From Coprobacter fastidiosus (GTDB taxonomy: Bacteria > Bacteroidota > Bacteroidia > Bacteroidales > Coprobacteraceae), in contig NZ_AP028032.1 in the NCBI RefSeq assembly GCF_030296935.1, positions 1,984,001 through 2,048,000 of the forward strand: 64,000 bases of DNA, in the 5' to 3' direction. The stretch's first letter is position 1. Each line of letters opens with the position of its first letter. Positions 8,637-16,262 of the stretch are shown here, piece by piece. A program made the position numbers and the translations under genes. The notes under the pieces are model-generated. The model saw nothing but the letters and a program-made list of their open reading frames with translations, was not told the origin of the DNA and ran no database searches.

Positions 8637-9251
8637 CTATTTCACACGGAAATCCAATACTTTACGGTCTCCCAAAAATCCCTGCAAATGATCGTCTATC
8701 GCCACCGGTCCTACACCTTTCGGTGTTCCCGTATAAATCAGATCTCCTATCTTAAGCGTATAAAAACGACTTACATACGCAATAATTTCATCTACCGGGA
8801 AAATCATATCTATTGTATTTCCCTGCTGTACCGTTTCTCCGTTAATTTGCAATGAAAAGGCAAGATTTTGTATTTCTCCAGCCTGATCAAGCGAGACAAA
8901 ATCTCCGACAACTGCCGAAGAATCAAAACCCTTGGATATTTCCCACGGAGCTCCTTCACTTCGCAGCCGGGATTGTAAATCCCGTGCCGTAAAATCGATG
9001 CCGACAGTAACAGCATCATAATAACGGTGAGCAAAACGCGGAGCTATATTCTTTCCCAACCGACAAATATGAACCACGATTTCTGTTTCATATTCTATTT
9101 TGTTCGAAAAATCCGGAAGAAAAAACGGCTTGTGATCCTTTAATAAAGCCGTTTCGGGTTTCAGAAATATAACCGGTTCTTTTGGTAATAACGTACGATT
9201 CATCTCTTTATTGTGATCGAGATAATTCCAACCTACGGCAATAATTTTCAT
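8637..9251 (-). CDS. Fumarylacetoacetate hydrolase family protein
   Basis: A small cytoplasmic FAH-fold protein of 204 residues. Members of this size hydrolyse acylpyruvates or decarboxylate/tautomerise oxaloacetate; the substrate here is unknown. The metal-binding acidic residues appear in IEYETEIVVHI (Glu-x-Glu) and in GIDFTARDLQ (Asp). The family end motif DLIYTGTPKGVGPV is near residue 180, and KGFDSSAVVGDFV is also characteristic. It lies 48 bases after rex and 35 bases before the chosen porU start on the same strand, so co-transcription is likely though no functional link is obvious. An oxaloacetate tautomerase/decarboxylase role is plausible from family resemblance only. Confidence 0.85.
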   Translation of the reverse strand: MKIIAVGWNYLDHNKEMNRTLLPKEPVIFLKPETALLKDHKPFFLPDFSNKIEYETEIVVHICRLGKNIAPRFAHRYYDAVTVGIDFTARDLQSRLRSEGAPWEISKGFDSSAVVGDFVSLDQAGEIQNLAFSLQINGETVQQGNTIDMIFPVDEIIAYVSRFYTLKIGDLIYTGTPKGVGPVAIDDHLQGFLGDRKVLDFRVK

Positions 9252-9299
9252 TCTGAAGTATTTATAAGATTTCCGGAATAAAAAACCGGAAAGTATTTT

Positions 9300-9950
9300 T
9301 TATTTTTTAAGATTATTCAGTCTATTGAACATAACGGCAAGGTGTGCATAAATAGAAGTATTCTGAACGACAATATGTTTTGGCACACGTATTCTGAACG
9401 GAGTAAAATTCCAGATAGCCTTAACTCCTCCCGCGATCATACTTTCAGCAGTCTCCTGTGCACGTTCTACCGGGACCGTCAAAATACCGATGTGCGCATT
9501 CAACTCTTTTTGCCGTTCCTCAAACTCCGACACATGATATACCGGTATACCATTAATAAAAGTTCCTGCCAACTCTTCTTTTATATCAAATCCGGCAATC
9601 ACATTCATTCCGTACTGCGCCAGACCCGAATCCTGAAGCAATGCAGCACCCAGACTGCCGACTCCGAAAATGACAGCCTTATGAACATCTGTGAATCCGA
9701 GAAAATCTTCCAACACCGAAACTAAAGACTCCACCTCATATCCTACACGGGTCTTACCCGATATGTTGATAAACGAAAGATCCTTAGCTATCTGTGAAGC
9801 ATCGACATTAATATCTTTCGATATTTGCGTAGAAGACACATATTCGACCCCTCTGTCTTTAAGGAGTTTTACATACGCTAAATACCAAGGCAACCGCCTC
9901 AAAGACGGCTCAGGCAACTTAATCGTTATCTTTGAATTATCTCCAGCCAT
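9300..9950 (-). CDS. rex: Redox-sensing transcriptional repressor Rex
   Basis: A DNA-binding repressor that senses the NADH/NAD+ ratio and controls fermentation and respiration genes. The 216 residues comprise an N-terminal winged helix (LPWYLAYVKLLKDRGVEYVS, then DINVDASQIAKDLSFI as the recognition region) and a Rossmann domain with VIFGVGSLGAALL near residue 90. TVPVERAQETAESMIAGGVKAIWNF and the FRIRVPKHIVVQ stretch follow; the C-terminal helix contributes to dimer swapping. It is divergent from the SUI1-family gene, with 154 bases between the two starts. CAAAAGTA at 9975-9982 gives a minus-strand TACTTTTG -7 element. No certain Rex operator was identified there. Confidence 0.95.
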   Translation of the reverse strand: MAGDNSKITIKLPEPSLRRLPWYLAYVKLLKDRGVEYVSSTQISKDINVDASQIAKDLSFINISGKTRVGYEVESLVSVLEDFLGFTDVHKAVIFGVGSLGAALLQDSGLAQYGMNVIAGFDIKEELAGTFINGIPVYHVSEFEERQKELNAHIGILTVPVERAQETAESMIAGGVKAIWNFTPFRIRVPKHIVVQNTSIYAHLAVMFNRLNNLKK

Positions 9951-10011
9951 TCATCTGTTGTTTTCTGAATAATACAAAAGTAATAAATTTTTTCGTAAAC
10001 TATATATTTTG

Positions 10012-10043
10012 TTTGGCTACGTTCACGATCTGTATTAAATTTG
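10012..10043 (+). promoter_or_regulatory. Promoter of the SUI1-family gene
   Basis: TTTG at 10012-10015 and TAAATTTG at 10036-10043 are 20 bases apart, matching the Bacteroidota primary sigma-factor consensus. Transcription would start near 10049, giving a leader of about 55 bases. Confidence 0.75.
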
Positions 10044-10104
10044 AAAACAAATATACCGTATATCGGCTACAACCCGATAATCTCATTCTTTAAAATAGCG
10101 AACA

Positions 10105-10455
10105 ATGGCAAAAAATAATAATGACTGGAAAGATCGCCTGAATGTCGTTTATTCGACAAATCCCGATTTTTCGTACGATACCGGAGAAACAGAAGAACCG
10201 GAGACTCAAGCTCCGGAAAAACAACCGTTGAAAATACAACTCGACAAACGTAACCGAAACGGAAAATCGGTAACGTTGATCACAGGATTCTCCGGGAAAG
10301 AAGAAGACCTCAAAGAGTTAGGAAAAACATTAAAGACAAAATGCGGAGTCGGAGGATCAAGTAAAGACGGAGAAATCCTTATACAAGGGGATTTTCGTGC
10401 TAAGGTATTGGAAATTCTGAAAAAAGAAGGCTATACGAAAGCCCGGATTATTTAG
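10105..10455 (+). CDS. SUI1/eIF1-family translation initiation factor-like protein
   Basis: A 116-residue cytoplasmic protein with the SUI1 (eIF1/YciH) fold. Residues about 45-116 carry the domain: [15 protein letters not shown], then [37 protein letters not shown] and [10 protein letters not shown]. The first 40 residues are polar and probably disordered. The bacterial relatives (YciH) are thought to influence start-codon selection, but their cellular role is poorly defined. The gene ends 19 bases before the helicase-nuclease gene and shares its direction and promoter. It has no apparent link to recombination. Confidence 0.9.
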   Translation: MAKNNNDWKDRLNVVYSTNPDFSYDTGETEEPETQAPEKQPLKIQLDKRNRNGKSVTLITGFSGKEEDLKELGKTLKTKCGVGGSSKDGEILIQGDFRAKVLEILKKEGYTKARII

Positions 10456-10474
10456 AGTCTAAATAAATATCGAT

Positions 10475-13400
10475 ATGCTCCATGTTTACAGAGCTTCAGC
10501 CGGGTCGGGGAAAACCTATAAGCTGACATTAGAATACCTCAAATTGTTATTATCTCCTGTTCGTCCCAATAACGAACCGATATTGCCATCGGAACGGAAC
10601 AAGGCTTTTCAACATATCCTTGCCGTAACCTTCACCAATAAAGCGACAGAAGAGATGAAGCGGCGCATTATCGAAAAACTCGATATTCTGGCTCATCAAA
10701 CTTCCGAATCGGAATATTTAAATGACCTGTTGGGGCAAGACGGAATCCCGGCAAGCATCGAAGAACTTCAAAAAAGAGCTTCAGAAATTTTATTTACCCT
10801 TCTGCACGATTTCTCGGGTTTCAATATCAGTACTATCGACAAGTTTTTTCAACAAACGACACGGGCGTTCACTCGAGAAATCGGTTTGCAAGGCGGATAC
10901 AATACCGAAATAGACAATAGTCATGTGCTTACGGAAGCCATAGACCGGATGTTTTTCGATCTCGAAAATCCTGAAAATAAAGATTTGCTAAACTGGCTGA
11001 TCCGATTTTCCGAAGAGCAGGTCGAAGGAGGAAAAAGCTGGGGAATACAACGAAATATCGTCCAGTTGGCACAAGAAATATTTAAAGAAGAATATAAATC
11101 GCACAGTTCGGAAATACGCCATTTCATGGCGGATAAAGATCTATTAAGAGCATATATCAAAAAACTGAATATCATAAAACAAGACTTCGAGTCCGAAAGT
11201 CGGAAAATAGCAAGAAAAGCCACCGAAATAATGAAAAAAGCGGGACTACCTCCTGAAGACCTGAAAGGCGGTAACCGTTCTCCGTTTAAAGAGTTTTCCA
11301 AATGGGCGGACGGTAACATAAAAGAACCGAACGCTTCATTTACACAACTATCCGACAATATCGAAAACTGGACGACAAAAAAAACTTCTCCCGACATTAT
11401 TACAAAAGTTCGGGAAATATATCCGGAATTAAACGAATATATCAAACAGATTATCGCTTGCTATAACGCTTATCCATTTTATATATCGGTAATGGAAACA
11501 CGCCGCTATATTTACACATTAGGGATTTTGAGCGACATCGACAAACACATTCAGACATACGAAAAAGAACACAATATCCTTCTTTTGTCCGATACCACCG
11601 AATTGCTCAACCGAATCATCGATGGTAGCGATACGCCTTTCGTATATGAAAAAACCGGTAACCGGATCGACCATTTTATGATCGATGAGTTTCAAGACAC
11701 CTCGCGGATGCAGTGGAATAATTTCTTTCCGTTGATTAAGGAGAGTAATGATAAAGGCGGCCGTAACCTCATCGTGGGGGATGTAAAACAAAGTATTTAT
11801 CGATGGAGAAATTCAGACTGGAAACTGCTGAATGACGAACTGGGCAACCAATTCAAGAAGCCGGAAGAACTGAACGACTATGTATTGGGGACGAACTGGC
11901 GAAGTTGTATAAATGTCATACAGTTCAACAATTCGTTTTTCAGGAAAGCATCATTCTTACTTCAAGAATCTTTACAAAAAGAAATAGCCGATACCCCCGC
12001 CAATGTACACATCGACTCCGAATATGCCGAGAAGATCGGGAAAGCATACCGAGATATATACCAACATATATCCCCTAAAAATAAAGGAAAAAAAGGCCAT
12101 GTAAAAGTAATGTTCTTGGAAACCGAGACGGAAGAAGGAGAAAAAATAGATTGGAAAAATCGGGCGACAGAACTACTTCCGCAAACCTTAAAAGAACTTC
12201 AAGATAAAAATATCTCGTTAAAGGACATTGCCATTCTGGTCAGAAGCAAAGCTGAAGGCAGCCTTGTTGCAGATTGTCTTTTAAAAGCCAAAGCCGAGAA
12301 TAACGATTCTACATATCGCTTCGATATTATTTCGGACGAAGCTCTTTTCATCCACAATGCCCCGATTGTCAAACTGGTAATCGGTATTTTAAACTACCTG
12401 CAAAATCCAGAGACGGAAATAAACCGGATACTTGCCGTATATGAATATTCGACAACGCACCGGAATCTCCCTCCGGAAACAGCTCTCGCCTCTTATTTTG
12501 CAGAAAAGGAGAAAGAATTATCGCATCATTTCGATCCTGAAATCGTCAGGGAACTCGAACAATTGAGAAACACGCCATTATTCGAAATGTGCGAAAAAAT
12601 TATCAGTTTGTTTCCTCCCTCCGGAGAACGAAATGAAAGTATATTCATTCAGGCATTCCAGGATATCGTACTCGACTATACAACAAATCATTCGGCCGAT
12701 CCCGCCTCTTTTTTACAATGGTGGAACGAACAAGGGATAAAGAAAACCATAACAACACCCGACTCCCAAAATGCAATTCGTATCATGACGATCCATAAAT
12801 CGAAAGGATTGGAATTCAAAGCCGTTATCATCCCGTTCTGCGATTGGGAAATCGATCACAACCCGCATCACGAAAACATACTTTGGTGCAACCAAAAAGA
12901 ACCTCTGGATGACATTCCGCTTGTCCCGATACGTTATGGATCGATCTTGAAAAAAAGCCTTTATGCCGATGCATACTTCAACGAAAAGATGCACGCCTAC
13001 ATCGACAATCTCAACATTGCATATGTAGCTTTTACCCGGGCGGAAGACGAACTGTTGCTCTTTACTCCGAAACCTAAGAAAGAAGGGACTTTCGGCTCTC
13101 TTTCCCGATTGCTATATTATTGTGTCAATCCCGAAAATGAAATAAACTGTCCGGAGGAAAAAGACAAACCGATAATCGATTTATCTGCCTATTATGATCC
13201 TGAAAAGAACTGTTATGAAGCCGGAGAGACATGGGAAAATCTACAAACAGCAAAAGAAAAACAGAAAATTAAAACAATGCCCGAATATCGGTCTACCGAT
13301 CCCGGCAAACGTCTTCAACTACGACTACACGGGAAAGGCTATTTCGGAGACAGTCACGAACGGCAACACGGCAATCTCATGCACGAAATTCTCAGCAACG

Positions 13401-13780
13401 TCCGCTATGCAGAAGATATTCACAACGCCGTTTTACCATATATATTTAACGGGCAACTCAGCCATGAAGAAGGAGTCATCTTAGAAAAAAAATTAAAAAC
13501 ATGGTTAGATCAACCTGAAGTTGCTCCATGGTTTTCTCCCGATACACAAATTATCAACGAAACGGAAATTTTACAGCAAAAAGGGACATTCCTCCGTCCG
13601 GATCGGGTAGTCATTTCCGGAGAAGAAGTTTCTGTAATCGACTATAAATTCGGGAATATTCAGAAAAAAAGCTATCATAAACAAGTGATCCGGTATATAT
13701 CCCTCATAAAAGAAATGGGATTCTCCCAAGTAAAAGGTTATATCTGGTATGTCGAATTAGGGAAAATCGTACCCGTATAG
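10475..13780 (+). CDS. UvrD/RecB-like ATP-dependent helicase with C-terminal PD-(D/E)XK nuclease (AddA-like)
   Basis: A double-strand-break repair enzyme of 1,101 residues. SF1A helicase motifs appear in order: Walker A in RASAGSGKTYKL near residue 10, ILAVTFTNKATEEMKRR (motif Ia) near 50, HFMIDEFQDTSRMQW (motif II) near 405, GDVKQSIYRWRNSD (motif III) near 433, IMTIHKSKGLEFKAV (motif V) near 770, and NIAYVAFTRAEDELLLF (motif VI) near 850. The C-terminal part has RQHGNLMHEIL near 965 and the nuclease core RPDRVVISGEEVSVIDYKFG near 1035-1055, with Asp and Lys visible. This is RecB/AddA architecture. Its usual AddB-like partner is not next to it. Confidence 0.93.
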   Translation: MLHVYRASAGSGKTYKLTLEYLKLLLSPVRPNNEPILPSERNKAFQHILAVTFTNKATEEMKRRIIEKLDILAHQTSESEYLNDLLGQDGIPASIEELQKRASEILFTLLHDFSGFNISTIDKFFQQTTRAFTREIGLQGGYNTEIDNSHVLTEAIDRMFFDLENPENKDLLNWLIRFSEEQVEGGKSWGIQRNIVQLAQEIFKEEYKSHSSEIRHFMADKDLLRAYIKKLNIIKQDFESESRKIARKATEIMKKAGLPPEDLKGGNRSPFKEFSKWADGNIKEPNASFTQLSDNIENWTTKKTSPDIITKVREIYPELNEYIKQIIACYNAYPFYISVMETRRYIYTLGILSDIDKHIQTYEKEHNILLLSDTTELLNRIIDGSDTPFVYEKTGNRIDHFMIDEFQDTSRMQWNNFFPLIKESNDKGGRNLIVGDVKQSIYRWRNSDWKLLNDELGNQFKKPEELNDYVLGTNWRSCINVIQFNNSFFRKASFLLQESLQKEIADTPANVHIDSEYAEKIGKAYRDIYQHISPKNKGKKGHVKVMFLETETEEGEKIDWKNRATELLPQTLKELQDKNISLKDIAILVRSKAEGSLVADCLLKAKAENNDSTYRFDIISDEALFIHNAPIVKLVIGILNYLQNPETEINRILAVYEYSTTHRNLPPETALASYFAEKEKELSHHFDPEIVRELEQLRNTPLFEMCEKIISLFPPSGERNESIFIQAFQDIVLDYTTNHSADPASFLQWWNEQGIKKTITTPDSQNAIRIMTIHKSKGLEFKAVIIPFCDWEIDHNPHHENILWCNQKEPLDDIPLVPIRYGSILKKSLYADAYFNEKMHAYIDNLNIAYVAFTRAEDELLLFTPKPKKEGTFGSLSRLLYYCVNPENEINCPEEKDKPIIDLSAYYDPEKNCYEAGETWENLQTAKEKQKIKTMPEYRSTDPGKRLQLRLHGKGYFGDSHERQHGNLMHEILSNVRYAEDIHNAVLPYIFNGQLSHEEGVILEKKLKTWLDQPEVAPWFSPDTQIINETEILQQKGTFLRPDRVVISGEEVSVIDYKFGNIQKKSYHKQVIRYISLIKEMGFSQVKGYIWYVELGKIVPV

Positions 13781-13955
13781 AGTATCTCAATTTTGCTTGG
13801 TCAAGTTCGAGAGTCTCTTTTGAAAATATTTTCCTGTTTTTACGAAAAGGATAATGGGTTATTTGACGAGTAGAAACAAAAAAACAGGCTAGGAAAAACA
13901 CAAAAATGATCGGATAACATTCCTTTATCAGGAAATTTAATGGCTTTCAACAACA

Positions 13956-14007
13956 AAAAGATTGTCCGTCAAAAATTCTCACAGGACTTTTAACGGACAA
14001 ATCTTTT
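13956..14007. terminator. Bidirectional terminator between the helicase gene and the PUL
   Basis: AAAAGATTGTCCGT pairs with ACGGACAAATCTTTT with one bulged A at 14001. The stem is flanked by an A-run and a T-run, so it can stop transcription arriving from both converging sides. Confidence 0.8.
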
Positions 14008-14020
14008 CTCACAACTCATA

Positions 14021-15430
14021 TCAGAAAATCACCTTCTCCGACTTTCCTCCATAAGAAACTATATGAGCACCCGAAAAATTAGAAAAATCTATCACATCTC
14101 CGGCTACAACATCAATTGTCTTTACTAACTGTCCGCTACCGGCAGCATATACATTCAGTTTAGATCCGGTATCGACCAAAATACGAACACTCTTGCCCTT
14201 CAAACTCCATTCGTTATTAGAGACTTTCGGGACAGATACACTTTCTGTATTATCCAATACCTTTATCGATACAGTATAGCAGCCCAGCTCTTTATTCACG
14301 TTATTAACCAAAGTTATCCGATCAATACGCATTACTCCTACGACCTTACTTCCGGCAGTTGAATTTTCATCGGTTTTAAAAAGAATGACATCTCCTTCGG
14401 CAGCAGGTTTTATCGTCCCTTTTCCGATCGTCTCCGGATCGATAGCCGCTATTTCAGATGCTGTTACATTATCGAAATCAATATCGTCGGCAGCCAAAAA
14501 ACGAGTTGCATTCGTCGTTTCCGCAGTCAATAAAGATTGTAATGTATTTCCTTCGGCATCTTTATATTGAGAGTTTTTTGAATCTCCGTTTTCCATACTA
14601 TACACACGAGGTTCAGAATCAGCTCCCTGCAAATGAAGTTTTATATCCACATTCCTAAAATTAGATTTAGCCTCATCTACGGTATATGATTTCAAATCTT
14701 TTATCGAAAGAAGAGAGCCTATACCTTCATACCCTTCAACTGTTCCTGTAGAAAATCCATAAGTACCAACTTTCACAACGCCATAACGGAATCCCGTAGT
14801 TTCTACTTTTGCCGGTTTCACCACTTTAATAGACACAGTAATCACCCCTTTACTGCTGGTCTCATTCTCTTTTACGATAGAATGAACTTTTATCAATCCC
14901 AAACGGTCAGCAGCTTTTGAAGTCTCTGCCGTTTTAAATACGATAACGTCCCCTTCATTCACAGGATTCACAGCATTCGTCCCTGTAAATGACAGACTCT
15001 TCAACTGATCAACAGTAGCCGCATCAAAATCAACACCTTTAACGGCCATAAAACGAGTTGCATTTTTTACCGTAAAATCGGCCTGAGTTTTATCTCCGCT
15101 TTTATATTCCGAATCTTTCGTGTTATTACCGCCATCCATACTATACAGACGTACCGTTGCATTATTACTTCCTCCCATAATATAGAATTTCATATCTATA
15201 TTATTCTCCTGTACACCGAAAACATCATCAAAAGCATAGGTTTTCAAATCATTTACCGAAATAAACGCAAACGATTCGAGATAATCGACCGGTGCAGTCT
15301 GTACATAATTCTGGCTACCGACCACCAAATTTTCAACAAAATCAAAACCATCTGTCACAACAGCGGCTTGTGTTGCAGAAACAGCGGCCATAACGACTAT
15401 TCCTGCCAAAAAGAGTCTAAATCTTTTCAT
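14021..15430 (-). CDS. Secreted two-repeat protein of unknown function with sorting-tail-like C-terminus
   Basis: I do not recognise this family. The 469-residue protein has a signal peptide (MKRFRLFLAGIVVMAAVSATQA) without a lipobox. Two tandem repeats of about 170-180 residues follow, near 33-205 and 212-395. Each carries the same ordered landmarks: VGSQ or VGTYG, LKTYAFD or LKSYTVD, MKFYIMGG or IKLHLQG, RLYSMDGG or RVYSMENG, TRFMA or TRFLA, DFDAAT or DFDNVT, and GDVIVFKT or GDVILFKT. One more copy ends the PUL surface lipoprotein at 25324-26865. The last 75 residues (LNVYAAGSGQLVKTIDV to HIVSYGGKSEKVIF) resemble a type A sorting domain of type IX cargo. It is the last gene of the PUL operon. 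Glycan binding is a guess from context. Confidence 0.75.
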   Translation of the reverse strand: MKRFRLFLAGIVVMAAVSATQAAVVTDGFDFVENLVVGSQNYVQTAPVDYLESFAFISVNDLKTYAFDDVFGVQENNIDMKFYIMGGSNNATVRLYSMDGGNNTKDSEYKSGDKTQADFTVKNATRFMAVKGVDFDAATVDQLKSLSFTGTNAVNPVNEGDVIVFKTAETSKAADRLGLIKVHSIVKENETSSKGVITVSIKVVKPAKVETTGFRYGVVKVGTYGFSTGTVEGYEGIGSLLSIKDLKSYTVDEAKSNFRNVDIKLHLQGADSEPRVYSMENGDSKNSQYKDAEGNTLQSLLTAETTNATRFLAADDIDFDNVTASEIAAIDPETIGKGTIKPAAEGDVILFKTDENSTAGSKVVGVMRIDRITLVNNVNKELGCYTVSIKVLDNTESVSVPKVSNNEWSLKGKSVRILVDTGSKLNVYAAGSGQLVKTIDVVAGDVIDFSNFSGAHIVSYGGKSEKVIF

Positions 15431-15460
15431 AATACAACATTTTATAAATAAAAGAATTAA

Positions 15461-16243
15461 TTACTTCCCCCTGTTATATCGGAGGACTTTCTCTGCATAC
15501 CGTTCTCCTAGTATAATTTGGCTATCGGTATCAAAATGAGGATCGTTCTCATCAATTAACGGTTTCAACCCCTCAGATGATACCACCTTAAATCGGGGAA
15601 TGCTATCTTCTAACGATCTGAGCATTTTATTGAAAGGGATTGTTCCTTCGGTATGCCCTGTCCAGTTCCATCGAGAAATTTCTCCCGCAACAAACAATAA
15701 ATCAGGCATATTCAAATCTGCACGCAACTGTTCAACCAATTTACAAATATAGATTTTATACGACTCGGGATAACGGCAATCGGCTTCCCCCTGATGCCAT
15801 AATACCGCCTTTAACCGACCATACTTCAAGGCTTCTCTAATTCGGCTCAACATCTCTCCATAATAATTATCCGATGCTCCTTTTTCCCATGATTTAATAG
15901 AAGAGCCGCCTCTGGCATTTACGACAAGCCCGATTTTACAATCACTCTTTTCTGAAACTTTACGGGCAAAAGAATAAGCCGGCCCTAATTTCTGCATTCC
16001 TATCCCTTTTCTTATTGTAGAATAACGATTCAGCGGATTAACGGCCGGTTCAAAAAAATTTCGGTCATTAAAAAGATAAACATTCACTAAAGTATCCATA
16101 ACAGCCGGTGTTAAAGTCGCCCGCCCTGCCATATTAGACTGACCGATACAAAGATATATGTCGAATTTCCCGGACGCTTCGGAACGGGCAATCATCATGG
16201 TAAACGTCAAACTACATATCAGATATGTAAAAAATCTTTTCAT
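15461..16243 (-). CDS. SASA-domain (sialate O-acetylesterase-like) carbohydrate esterase
   Basis: A secreted SGNH-like esterase of 260 residues with a signal peptide (MKRFFTYLICSLTFTMMIARSEA). The catalytic serine block is CIGQSNMAGRA near residue 35. NARGGSSIKSWEKG supplies oxyanion-hole residues, LWHQGEADC near 140-150 is a conserved block, and NDPHFDTDS near the C-terminus supplies the Asp and His. The family removes acetyl groups from sialic acid or from acetylated polysaccharides such as xylan. The specific substrate cannot be read here. It lies 30 bases before the repeat protein and 19 bases after the GH2 gene, so it belongs to the PUL and probably deacetylates the glycan before or during depolymerisation. 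Confidence 0.85.
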   Translation of the reverse strand: MKRFFTYLICSLTFTMMIARSEASGKFDIYLCIGQSNMAGRATLTPAVMDTLVNVYLFNDRNFFEPAVNPLNRYSTIRKGIGMQKLGPAYSFARKVSEKSDCKIGLVVNARGGSSIKSWEKGASDNYYGEMLSRIREALKYGRLKAVLWHQGEADCRYPESYKIYICKLVEQLRADLNMPDLLFVAGEISRWNWTGHTEGTIPFNKMLRSLEDSIPRFKVVSSEGLKPLIDENDPHFDTDSQIILGERYAEKVLRYNRGK

Positions 16244-16262
16244 TTTATAACCTGATTATCTC

